Shown piece by piece: positions 1-7,722 of a stretch of DNA of 64,000 nucleotides. The position numbers and the translations under genes were made by a program. Each line of letters opens with the position of its first letter. The first letter of the stretch is position 1. The stretch spans positions 1,364,001 to 1,428,000 of the forward strand of contig OZ242021.1 of NCBI GenBank assembly GCA_965204925.1, in the 5' to 3' direction. The notes beneath the pieces were generated by a model. That model was not told the origin of the DNA. It did no database searches and saw only the letters and a program-made list of their open reading frames with translations. The DNA comes from G963663315 sp965204925 (lineage in GTDB: Bacteria > Pseudomonadota > Gammaproteobacteria > Arenicellales > Poriferihabitantaceae).

Positions 1-1
1 T

Positions 2-82
2 GATTTACCTCCTTTTCTGGGCGCCTGCGTTCCCTTTGCGGTATTCCTGCTCGCGGCCCTTGCGTTGATGCGGAGGATTTGA
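2..82 (+). CDS. C-terminal end of an integral membrane protein, cut by the window start
   Basis: The frame is open from the window edge to a TGA at 80-82 and gives 26 residues: a hydrophobic helix (PFLGACVPFAVFLLAALAL) followed by a short basic tail (MRRI). This is how the last transmembrane helix of many transporters, for example MFS proteins, ends in the cytoplasm. Nothing more of the gene is visible, so the family is a guess. Confidence 0.4.
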   Translation, partial: DLPPFLGACVPFAVFLLAALALMRRI

Positions 83-165
83 CGGATTTCTGTTATGCAA
101 GCACAAGACATTCACCGGTCATAAAATGAGGTGCAGGGGATCTGGCATTTACTGATAAGACCGGC

Positions 166-816
166 TCATCCAACACGGTTGATCATGGTTTTCGCGATGT
201 GAACATAAGTCCTGCGATGGATCATGACTTGCCATTTTCCGCCACCCAGCTGATGCCATAACCAAGCCGACCGGATACCGGCAAACAACGCAGTTCTGAC
301 ACGATGTACGATCCGGGTATTTTGCAGCCGGCGCGCATCCCCCCGCACGATGATCCGTGGCGTCAGATGGCTGATCGTATTGGCGTACAATCCGGCCAGT
401 GATTCATACAGACTGTCATCAATCCCGGGGTCCGGTGTGTCCTGGTCGTAGTAAGCCATATAGTTCGTCCTGATTTCCTCCAGCCCGGACTGGACCGCGT
501 TGCCGGTTTTTGCCAGTTTGGTCAGCTTGACGCTCAGGTGGTGCAGCCCTTCGGCATATTGATACACATATCGGGTCGAAGGACCCAATCGGTACGCAAG
601 GAGGCCGGTCAGTGTTCGCAACCCCAGATCCACCCCGAACTGTGACCCGTAAATCTCTTCTACGCTGTCCGTATGCAGACGAAGCAGACTGAATGCGGAT
701 TCGTGCAAGGCCGGCTCATCATGTCTGTCGCGCGTGGTCAGTTGCCAGACAAGGGCAGAACACTGGAGCAATCCCGCCAGGGCCAGGGTCTGGTTTCTGT
801 TCGGTCCGCGAAACAT
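166..816 (-). CDS. hflD: High frequency lysogenization protein HflD homologue
   Basis: Small cytoplasmic or membrane-associated protein of about 216 residues. It matches the HflD family along its length: an N-terminal TLALAGLLQCSALV segment, a middle region of amphipathic helices, then the conserved TPRIIVRGD and the signature AGIRSAWLWHQLGGGKWQ near residue 190. In E. coli HflD binds the lambda CII activator and reduces lysogeny; its host role is unclear. It usually follows mnmA, but here no mnmA is seen and it lies downstream of an S9 peptidase on the same strand. I prefer the ATG at 816 over the TTG two codons earlier; neither has a strong ribosome-binding site. Confidence 0.85.
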   Translation of the reverse strand: MFRGPNRNQTLALAGLLQCSALVWQLTTRDRHDEPALHESAFSLLRLHTDSVEEIYGSQFGVDLGLRTLTGLLAYRLGPSTRYVYQYAEGLHHLSVKLTKLAKTGNAVQSGLEEIRTNYMAYYDQDTPDPGIDDSLYESLAGLYANTISHLTPRIIVRGDARRLQNTRIVHRVRTALFAGIRSAWLWHQLGGGKWQVMIHRRTYVHIAKTMINRVG

Positions 817-836
817 GGGCAACTCGTGCAGCTGTT

Positions 837-2804
837 TCAGGAATTGATTATCTTGACAAAAAAATCAACTTCCCGCGCAAGAGCGTCCACCCGGTTGCGC
901 TTCAGCCGGAAACCATGTCCTTCGCCAGGGTATTCGGTATATTCATATTCGAGCCCATTCTCCCGCAGACTGTCGACTACCTCACGCGCAACCTGAGGAG
1001 GGACGATTTTGTCATCCTCTCCCTGAAACAGGATTAACGGGCAGCTCAGCGAATCAAGGTGAAACAGCGGCGAACGCAAGACATAGCGGCTGTCCGGTTG
1101 TCTGGCGCTGACCGGATCGAATTTTTCCCCTACCAGGTTGTCGGTGTACCTCGACTCGAACTTATGGGTAATCTCGCTCAACGTAATCAGATTGCCAATA
1201 CCGTAATAACAGGAACCTCCGGCGAATCTTTCGGGATACCGGGTCAGCGATGAGAGTACCACAAACCCTCCGGCGCTGCTTCCCCGAATAAATACCCGGT
1301 CGCGGTCTGCCCAGCCTTGCCCGGCGACAAAATCAATACCGCTGACAATGTCATCGACATCAAACACGCCCCATTGTCCCAGCAGCTGCTGCCGATAAAC
1401 CCTGCCATAGCCGCTGCTGCCCCGATGATTGATGTCGAGCAAGGCGAATCCAAGCGAACAGAAATATTGCTTGATCGGAGAATATTCCGAGGTCGTCCTG
1501 CCGGTTGGGCCACCATGAGTAACCACCAGTAACGGCGGCAGTGTACCGGCAGGGGCGGTATGATGCGGATTGCAAGGCGGGTAGAAATAGCCGTAAACCG
1601 GTTCCCGGTTATCGCCCGGGAAACAGAGCGTCTGTGCTATGGATATACTTTCCGGAGCGGGATCGGCGCCGCCGGACAGGCAAGGTTCGATGCGGTTCGA
1701 GCGGGGTTCCAGGCGCAGAATCCGTGGTTGCCGATCGCTGAAACAACCGACAAACCAGATTGAGCCGGAACGATCGCCGAAAAGTTGCCGGCATGCCGAA
1801 AACTCCCGATCAATCGGGTTCAACCGGCCGCTTTCGACATTGATCCGGAAAATCCGGTCGCCCGAGTGGCTCGAGCCTACGGCGTAAACCAGGTTGTCGC
1901 CCGACTGTTGCCATCGGGACTGTCCGAACACCCAGTGCGGTTCGCCAAATTCCGACTGTGAGTCGGTCAGTTGACGAATCCGGCAACCATCGTAGCTGAA
2001 AAAATTCCAGCGGTCGGTGATCTCATCGTCACTGACAAAAAGCAGTGAGCCTGTGCGAGTGAAGCCCGGCTGACAAACCGAGCGGCCGGGTTCATCGACC
2101 ACAGTTCGTTTACCGGTCACTGCAATATGGTTGGCGTCGGCCCTTAACGAAGCGATGACCAGCCGCGTCTGATCCCAGGGCATGTGCGGATGAGACCATT
2201 CAAGCCATGCAATCTGTTGTCCGTCATGAGACAGTACCGGGCTGGCATAGAAATCCGCGCCATCGGCAAGTACCGCAAAGCCGGATTGGACAATATCAGC
2301 GTCCGCTAACGAAGCAGCGACGATCCGGTTAATGTTTTCACGGTCACTGTCCGGCGCCTCCATCTCAATGACTCCGATCACCCGGTTCCCATCGCATGAT
2401 ACGCTCAGATCGGCAAACCCCCGGCAACCCGGAATCACTGAGGCAGGGAGCAGGCGGGGAGGTGAATCCGCATGCAGGCGCTGTGTATACAAACGGCCAT
2501 CCCGCCAGTTATTGAATATGACGCTATCGCCATGGACACAAAAGCATTTGCCGCCATATTCATGCACCCGGGTACGGATATTGTATTCAGGCGGGGTGAT
2601 ACACACCCTGTTCCCGGACCGGGTCTGTGTCACCACAGAGACGCGCCCCCCTTCCTCACCCAGAGACTCCAGCCAGTACAGCTGGCCGTCAGCGACAAAC
2701 GGATAGGAGGGATCGAACCCGTTATCGAAAACAGACTCCGCAGGCCATGGACTTTTCCACGCGCCATAGGGGGCTTCAATGATCGGGTCGGGTTGTTTTT
2801 TCAC
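837..2804 (-). CDS. S9 family serine peptidase (prolyl oligopeptidase / acylaminoacyl peptidase type)
   Basis: A 655-residue cytoplasmic peptidase. An N-terminal beta-propeller-like half (about residues 20-380) shows repeated SPVLSHDGQQIAWLEW-type blades. It is followed by an alpha/beta-hydrolase domain with HGGP (oxyanion region), the nucleophile motif RGSSAGG (Ser510), the acid in GEDDKIVPP (Asp598) and the histidine in GEGHGF (His630). All three catalytic residues are present, so the enzyme should be active on short peptides or acyl-peptides. The start is a GTG nine bases after the stop of the DUF192 gene and lacks a clear Shine-Dalgarno sequence, which suggests translational coupling. The exact substrate cannot be read from the sequence. 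Confidence 0.85.
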   Translation of the reverse strand: MKKQPDPIIEAPYGAWKSPWPAESVFDNGFDPSYPFVADGQLYWLESLGEEGGRVSVVTQTRSGNRVCITPPEYNIRTRVHEYGGKCFCVHGDSVIFNNWRDGRLYTQRLHADSPPRLLPASVIPGCRGFADLSVSCDGNRVIGVIEMEAPDSDRENINRIVAASLADADIVQSGFAVLADGADFYASPVLSHDGQQIAWLEWSHPHMPWDQTRLVIASLRADANHIAVTGKRTVVDEPGRSVCQPGFTRTGSLLFVSDDEITDRWNFFSYDGCRIRQLTDSQSEFGEPHWVFGQSRWQQSGDNLVYAVGSSHSGDRIFRINVESGRLNPIDREFSACRQLFGDRSGSIWFVGCFSDRQPRILRLEPRSNRIEPCLSGGADPAPESISIAQTLCFPGDNREPVYGYFYPPCNPHHTAPAGTLPPLLVVTHGGPTGRTTSEYSPIKQYFCSLGFALLDINHRGSSGYGRVYRQQLLGQWGVFDVDDIVSGIDFVAGQGWADRDRVFIRGSSAGGFVVLSSLTRYPERFAGGSCYYGIGNLITLSEITHKFESRYTDNLVGEKFDPVSARQPDSRYVLRSPLFHLDSLSCPLILFQGEDDKIVPPQVAREVVDSLRENGLEYEYTEYPGEGHGFRLKRNRVDALAREVDFFVKIINS

Positions 2805-2813
2805 GGTAAGGAG

Positions 2814-3347
2814 CTATCTGGAATCATACAGTTTGCCAATGATCAGGCGGGACTTTCCCGCAGACAGATTTCGTTCGGCAAAAAAACCCTGGCCGGCTTC
2901 AAGCGCATACTGAAAGGGTTGCGCTGGACCGTAAAGTCTTGCATTCCCGTCATTTCGGGGTTGCATCTGCATAATCGAAAACAGTTTCCCCTGATCATCG
3001 AAAAACCCGATATCGAGCGGCGCCACGACATTATTCATATGGAATCGGGCCAGCGTCGGTCGTGGATAGACGAATAACAGGGTGGAAACATCAATAATAT
3101 GCGAACAAATATACTGGTAACCCGCGGCGCGTTCTGTATGGTCATCTGCCACCCGGGATTGAAAAGTGAACATTTTCCCTCGATCATCCAGCAGCGACAC
3201 TTCTTCCGTGTGCATCGACCGCATGCCCGCGGTCATTTCCCGGCAGTTCATCGTCGATAATATACCGGAAAACCAGACAGCCCCGCCAACCACAATGACC
3301 GCGGTGAAAATCAGCCGGGCGATGAAGGGTTCGACCCGTACATTCAT
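2814..3347 (-). CDS. DUF192 family membrane-anchored protein
   Basis: A 177-residue protein with an N-terminal hydrophobic segment (about residues 9-29, uncleaved anchor or signal) and a C-terminal DUF192 domain. Recognisable DUF192 features are the RAAGYQYI stretch, LLFVYPRP, the FHMNNVVAPLDIGFFDDQG core (family: W-M-K-N-T-x-x-P-L-D-x-x-F) and a final beta-rich part ending near KSRLIIGKL. The function of DUF192 proteins is unknown; they are usually exported. A Shine-Dalgarno-like GGAG lies nine bases before the ATG. It is the first gene of a two-gene unit with the S9 peptidase. Confidence 0.75.
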   Translation of the reverse strand: MNVRVEPFIARLIFTAVIVVGGAVWFSGILSTMNCREMTAGMRSMHTEEVSLLDDRGKMFTFQSRVADDHTERAAGYQYICSHIIDVSTLLFVYPRPTLARFHMNNVVAPLDIGFFDDQGKLFSIMQMQPRNDGNARLYGPAQPFQYALEAGQGFFAERNLSAGKSRLIIGKLYDSR

Positions 3348-3576
3348 TATTGGTATCTCCGGCTTTCGGGAGGTGTCAGTTTACTTTACGGGCAATTCAT
3401 TGTGCAAATTTGCTGACAGCAGGGCCGGAAAATACCGAATGCAGAATACCGGTTCAAATGCTTCGCGCCGGTGACCGGATTTTTCAGGAAAATTCTGTAC
3501 CCCGGAAGTCATCGGATCCGGTATAATCTGCGCTGATTTGTATGCTGACTGACACAATACCGTAAAAACCTCTACA

Positions 3577-4698
3577 GTGGCCCGAATGAAACCTGTCCAA
3601 CTCACCCGGGATCTGGTGCGTTTCAATACGATAAGCCCGACCAATCCCGAGTTCGAGTGCGCGCACTACCTCGGCAAGTATCTGGAGAATTGTGGATTTG
3701 ATGTACGATATTTTGAATTTGCAGAAAAGAGAACCAGCCTCATAGCGAGTATGAGAGGTTCCGGGGACGGTCTGCCATTATGCTTTACCGGCCATATCGA
3801 CACCGTTCCACTTGGAGCCGCAGACTGGAGCTGCGACCCCTTTGCCGCCGATCTTGACGGAGACCGCATAATGGGTCGCGGTACCACAGACATGAAGGCG
3901 GGTGTAGCCGCGTTTGTCGTTGCCGCTATGGAAGCGACCCGACATAAACAGCCTGCCGCCGGTCTTGAACTGGTCATAACGGCAGGGGAAGAAACCGGTT
4001 GTCATGGGGCCTTCTTTCTCGCGGAACAGAATGCTCTCGCTCATTGCGGCGCGATCGTAGTCGGCGAACCGACTTCAAATTACCCTCTGGTCGGTCATAA
4101 GGGCGCGTGCTGGTTCCATCTGGTCGCCACAGGAATTACCGCTCATGGTTCTATGCCCGAGCAAGGTGAAAATGCCATTTACAAGATAGCTCGGGCCGTA
4201 AACAAACTTGCGGATTTTGACTGGAAAGGATGCCAACATGATGTACTTGGAGCGCCCACCCTGAATGTCGCGACAATCACGGGAGGCATGAACCTGAATT
4301 CGGTTCCGGACAAGGCGGTAATCGGGGTGGACATTCGCACACTGCCGGGACAGTCGCATGAGCAGATACGTTGTGACCTTGTCGAACTGCTGGGAGAGGA
4401 AATCAGGCTCGACGAGATGGTTGCGGCCGAGGGCATATGGTCGGACCCACAGGATGAGTGGGTGCAGAAAACTTACGGTTTTGTTGAAGAAGTGACCGGA
4501 GTACTGCCCGTGGCGCGCGGCGCCGCCTATTTTACTGACGGGCCGATCCTGTCCCGCGCGTCGGGCGGTCCACCCACGATCATACTGGGTCCCGGCGAAG
4601 CGATCATGGCCCACCAGACCGATGAATACTGTTCGATCAACCGCCTCGAACAATCGGTTGAGCTATACCGAAAAATTGCGCTCGACTGGTGCTATTGA
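3577..4698 (+). CDS. M20 family metallohydrolase (ArgE/DapE-type deacylase)
   Basis: A 373-residue cytoplasmic zinc amidohydrolase. Metal-binding positions of the M20 family are visible: GHIDTVP (His73, Asp75), RGTTDMKAG (Asp105) and the catalytic/metal pair AGEETG (Glu138-Glu139). A dimerisation domain follows (about residues 180-290) with TAHGSMP, and a late HQTDE supplies the last ligand. The family includes acetylornithine deacetylase and succinyl-diaminopimelate desuccinylase. The sequence differs enough from E. coli DapE around the substrate residues that I do not assign a symbol. It stands alone between a divergent gene and a small convergent one. An ATG three codons downstream is an alternative start. 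Confidence 0.75.
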   Translation: MARMKPVQLTRDLVRFNTISPTNPEFECAHYLGKYLENCGFDVRYFEFAEKRTSLIASMRGSGDGLPLCFTGHIDTVPLGAADWSCDPFAADLDGDRIMGRGTTDMKAGVAAFVVAAMEATRHKQPAAGLELVITAGEETGCHGAFFLAEQNALAHCGAIVVGEPTSNYPLVGHKGACWFHLVATGITAHGSMPEQGENAIYKIARAVNKLADFDWKGCQHDVLGAPTLNVATITGGMNLNSVPDKAVIGVDIRTLPGQSHEQIRCDLVELLGEEIRLDEMVAAEGIWSDPQDEWVQKTYGFVEEVTGVLPVARGAAYFTDGPILSRASGGPPTIILGPGEAIMAHQTDEYCSINRLEQSVELYRKIALDWCY

Positions 4699-4905
4699 AT
4701 AAAACGAAAACAGACCGGTCATTCAGCGTTCACGAGGATACCATAAAAATGGTAACCCGGTTTCAGAAACTTCCTCTTCCGGAGAGCCGATGGTTGGCAG
4801 TCAGCAGGATAACTTCAAGGCGCTCCCGGGGCGGGGACTACAGGAGTTTCAGGTCAAAAGAGGAGAACCGCGCCAGGGTCGCGAAGGGATGCGCCTGCCG
4901 GAAAG

Positions 4906-5187
4906 TCAGCCGGGCAGGCGAATCAGGAATCCCAGAATGATCACGGCTGCGGCCCACAGTCCAACCGCGAGGCCGATCACCCATCGTATGTTGTCCCTTT
5001 CGTTTTTGGCTGATTCGGCCTTCCAGTTTGCCATGTCGGTTTTCCAGTTAGCCATATCGGTTTTCCAGTTAGCCATATCCGCTCTCAAGCGGTCGATGGC
5101 GGACTCTTGTTCTGCTTGTCTGGTATTCATGCGTTCCTCCAGCACGGCCAGTTGCCGTGCCAAGTCTTGAAGGGTTGGCTCGCTCAT
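4906..5187 (-). CDS. Small coiled-coil protein with a C-terminal membrane anchor
   Basis: A 93-residue protein: an N-terminal charged, heptad-like coiled coil (about residues 5-65) and one transmembrane helix (about residues 68-88, WVIGLAVGLWAAAVIILGFL) near the C-terminus. The middle contains three tandem copies of a seven-residue unit (MANWKTD, MANWKTD, MANWKAE). No catalytic motif is visible. Similar short tail-anchored coiled-coil proteins are common in Proteobacteria and have no assigned function. It is monocistronic and convergent with the M20 gene. Confidence 0.6.
   Translation of the reverse strand: MSEPTLQDLARQLAVLEERMNTRQAEQESAIDRLRADMANWKTDMANWKTDMANWKAESAKNERDNIRWVIGLAVGLWAAAVIILGFLIRLPG
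5018..5080 (-). repeat. Three tandem 21-bp repeats inside the coiled-coil gene
   Basis: Copies at 5018-5038, 5039-5059 and 5060-5080. The second and third differ at one base; the first differs from the second at four. Each encodes one heptad of the coiled coil, so unit gain or loss would keep the frame and change coil length by about 1 nm. Confidence 0.85.
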
Positions 5188-5339
5188 GAGCCAATCTTAC
5201 CACGACTATGATCAGCATTCATCCCCGAGGTCGTCCAATGGAACATGAGCCTGCTAAATTTGTCTGCTGTTATTTGCCAGTTCTTCGTATGCTGCTGATG
5301 AGTCGGAGGATTGGATAAAAGCCGCCGGGCGGGGAGATG

Positions 5340-6554
5340 CTATGGCGCGGTCGGTTTGGCGAAGGCGGCCTGTAACCCACTGGTAATATCCCTCTTGATA
5401 TCGGCTACATCTTCAAGGCCGATACTCAGGCGGATCAGGGAATCCGAGATACCGGCCCGGTCGCGTTCGTGTTGCGTGATTCTGCAATGGGTGGTACTGG
5501 CCGGATGGGTGATCGTAGTTTTGCTGTCTCCCAGGTTTGCGGTGATTGAAATCCATTCGGTATTGTCGATCAGCCGCCAGGCGTCTTCGCGGCCGCCATG
5601 AATTTCAAAAGAGACCACCCCGCCATATCCGGATTGTTGTTGCACGGCCAGCTTGTGGTCCGGGTGGGATGCAAGCCCCGGGTAATATACCCGGCTGATC
5701 ATCGGTTGCGATTCCAGCCAGGCGGCGATGCGACTTGCGTTTGCGTTGTGTTGCCGCATACGGATATCCAGGGTTTCGAGCGCCGTGAACAGGACCCAGG
5801 CGTTGAACGGACTCAGGGTCGCGCCCGAAGAGCGCATGACCTTGTACAGGGCGTCTGCAATACTGTCATCATTGACTACGATCGCTCCACCGAGGCTGCG
5901 TCCCTGCCCGTCCAGATACTTGGTTGCGGAGTGAATCACGATATCGGCTCCGAGCTCAAGCGGCCGCTGGAATACCGGGGTCAGGAAAGTGTTGTCGACG
6001 ACAAGCAATACGCCATGTTTGCTGGCAATGCGGGATAATCGTCCGATATCGGTGGTTTCAAGCAGGGGATTGGAGGGCGCTTCGACGAGGAACAGCCGGG
6101 TATGCGGCCGCATATTTTCCTCCCAGGCCGTGTAATCCTTGAGGTCCACGTAATCGGCCGTAATACCGAATCGCGAAAAAACAGTCTTGAACAGGTTGAT
6201 GGTCGAACCGAACACGCTGCGGGAAATCACTACATGATCTCCCTGGTTGAGGAGCGCCAGCGACAGTGTCAGTATGGCGGCCATTCCGGATGCGGTGGCA
6301 GTGCAATGTTGTCCGTCTTCAAGCGCCCGCATTCTCTCCTCGAATGTGCGTACGGACGGATTGGTGAATCGGGAGTAAATATTTCCCGGCTCCGTTTCAG
6401 AGAATCGCGCCGCTGCTTGCGCCGCGCTGTCGAATACAAAACTCGAGGTCAGATAAACAGGGTCGCTGTGTTCGCCTTCGGGTCCGCGTACCTGTCCGCT
6501 CCGAACTGCCTGTGTCGCCATGCCGTGGTCGGGTTTTCGACTATAATTTTTCAT
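5340..6554 (-). CDS. metZ: O-succinylhomoserine sulfhydrylase
   Basis: PLP enzyme of the Cys/Met metabolism family, 404 residues, predicted to make homocysteine from O-succinylhomoserine and sulfide. Visible features are SRFTNPSV (phosphate/tetramer loop), ATASGMAAI, VDNTFLTPV (Asp187 contacting the pyridine nitrogen) and the Schiff-base lysine in HSATKYLDGQGR (Lys212). The C-terminal SITANLGDSKTTITHPAST block is typical of MetZ. Its start overlaps the rhodanese stop (ATGA-type), so it is the last gene of the cysI operon, where it would use the sulfide made by CysI directly. An O-acetylhomoserine substrate cannot be excluded. Confidence 0.88.
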   Translation of the reverse strand: MKNYSRKPDHGMATQAVRSGQVRGPEGEHSDPVYLTSSFVFDSAAQAAARFSETEPGNIYSRFTNPSVRTFEERMRALEDGQHCTATASGMAAILTLSLALLNQGDHVVISRSVFGSTINLFKTVFSRFGITADYVDLKDYTAWEENMRPHTRLFLVEAPSNPLLETTDIGRLSRIASKHGVLLVVDNTFLTPVFQRPLELGADIVIHSATKYLDGQGRSLGGAIVVNDDSIADALYKVMRSSGATLSPFNAWVLFTALETLDIRMRQHNANASRIAAWLESQPMISRVYYPGLASHPDHKLAVQQQSGYGGVVSFEIHGGREDAWRLIDNTEWISITANLGDSKTTITHPASTTHCRITQHERDRAGISDSLIRLSIGLEDVADIKRDITSGLQAAFAKPTAP

Positions 6555-7390
6555 GTCATTATCCTGGCAGAGCCGTCAATTTCAACCGGAACATCCTTGC
6601 AGTTGCCCCATTCGGACCATGCCCCGGCGTAGGCATGGACGTTTTGGTAGCCCAGAGACTTGAGGGCGATGAAGGTATGGGCTGAGCGGCGGTGGGTCTG
6701 GCAATAGGCGATGATTTCTTTTTCCGGAAGAACGCCGAGACCCCGGTACTTCATGCGTAATGTGTGTTTATCCAGCAGTCGATAATTCCTGGTCGGATCG
6801 ATAGCCTCTGTCCAGTCCAGATTGACGGCGCCGGGAATATGTCCGCCGCGGGCTGCCAGACGTCTTTGCCCATTGAACTCCGGCGCTGAACGGCAATCCA
6901 GCAAAACCACATTCGGATCGTTCAGTTTCCTGAGAACCTGAGCTTGTGAGCGGATACCACGGCTGCCGATCCTGGCCGTGTAAATGGTTGCTTCCGGTTG
7001 ACGGCGCCGGCGCTCCGTCGGCAGTCCGGCTGCCATCCAGGCGGCGTATCCTCCATTCAGTAAAGAGAACCGGCGATGCCCGATTACGTCCAGCGTCCAG
7101 AGTAGTCGGCAGGCCGCGGCGCCGGCGTCCTGATCATAAGCGACAACATGCCTTTTGCGGGACAATCCCAGCCAGCAGAACAGCGCCGAAAGCTTTTCTT
7201 CGCCAGGCAATAGTCCGGACACAGGCGGCCGCTTTTCGATCAGACAGTCATAATTGAGCGATACCGCATGCGGCAGATGCCCGGCGTTATATTCCGGCCT
7301 GCCGCGCAAATCCACTAGCAGGGTATCTGTTTCGGAGGCTGATCGAAACAACTGATCCGGGTTGATGATCACGGAGTGCGCATCGCTCAT
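6551..7390 (-). CDS. Two-domain rhodanese (thiosulfate sulfurtransferase, RhdA-like)
   Basis: A 279-residue protein of two rhodanese domains. The N-terminal one (residues 10-125) lacks a catalytic cysteine loop. The C-terminal one (145-275) carries CQTHRRS with the active Cys230. That six-residue loop is nearly identical to the one known from Azotobacter RhdA, so thiosulfate-type sulfur transfer is more likely than 3-mercaptopyruvate activity. It overlaps DUF934 upstream and metZ downstream by four bases each and is therefore translationally coupled inside the sulfite-reductase operon, probably handling sulfane sulfur or buffering sulfide for MetZ. Confidence 0.85.
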   Translation of the reverse strand: MSDAHSVIINPDQLFRSASETDTLLVDLRGRPEYNAGHLPHAVSLNYDCLIEKRPPVSGLLPGEEKLSALFCWLGLSRKRHVVAYDQDAGAAACRLLWTLDVIGHRRFSLLNGGYAAWMAAGLPTERRRRQPEATIYTARIGSRGIRSQAQVLRKLNDPNVVLLDCRSAPEFNGQRRLAARGGHIPGAVNLDWTEAIDPTRNYRLLDKHTLRMKYRGLGVLPEKEIIAYCQTHRRSAHTFIALKSLGYQNVHAYAGAWSEWGNCKDVPVEIDGSARIMT

Positions 7391-7722
7391 GCCGTAGCCT
7401 CCGGGCAGTCATGGCGGGGGAAAAAACTACCGTGTGCGCGTTGTCGCGGCAAGGCGATCAAGGCTGTCAGGTCAATCTCGTCAATGCTGTTTATGCCATC
7501 TGTACCGTCCGGCAACGGCAGATAATGGCTGAAGCCGCAAAGCGCGAGGCTGTCAAGCTGGTCCGCAAGCAAATCTCCGGCGGCGATCAGGTCTCCGCGG
7601 TATCCGTCGATCCTGATTTGTTTGCCCAGACTGAAAATTCTACCGTCATTGAAGTGTTCGGCGAAGATGATGATACGCCTTTGTTCACCACGGCGCATCA
7701 TCCGGGTTACTGTTTCAACCAT
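7387..7722 (-). CDS. DUF934 protein associated with sulfite reductase
   Basis: A 111-residue protein with the DUF934 pattern: HFNDGRIFSLGKQIR, GYRGDLIAAGDLLADQL and a CGFSHYLP segment. DUF934 genes are found next to CysI-type sulfite reductases in many Proteobacteria; the biochemical role is not established. Here it overlaps the end of cysI by eight bases and the start of the rhodanese by four, so its synthesis is tied to both. No metal or redox motif other than one cysteine at the conserved CGF is visible. Confidence 0.8.
   Translation of the reverse strand: MVETVTRMMRRGEQRRIIIFAEHFNDGRIFSLGKQIRIDGYRGDLIAAGDLLADQLDSLALCGFSHYLPLPDGTDGINSIDEIDLTALIALPRQRAHGSFFPRHDCPEATA

Noticed and set aside
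3577..4698. Assignment of the M20 enzyme as DapE
   Set aside because: Catalytic residues agree with the whole M20 family, but the substrate-binding wording differs from E. coli DapE and no lysine-pathway genes are adjacent.
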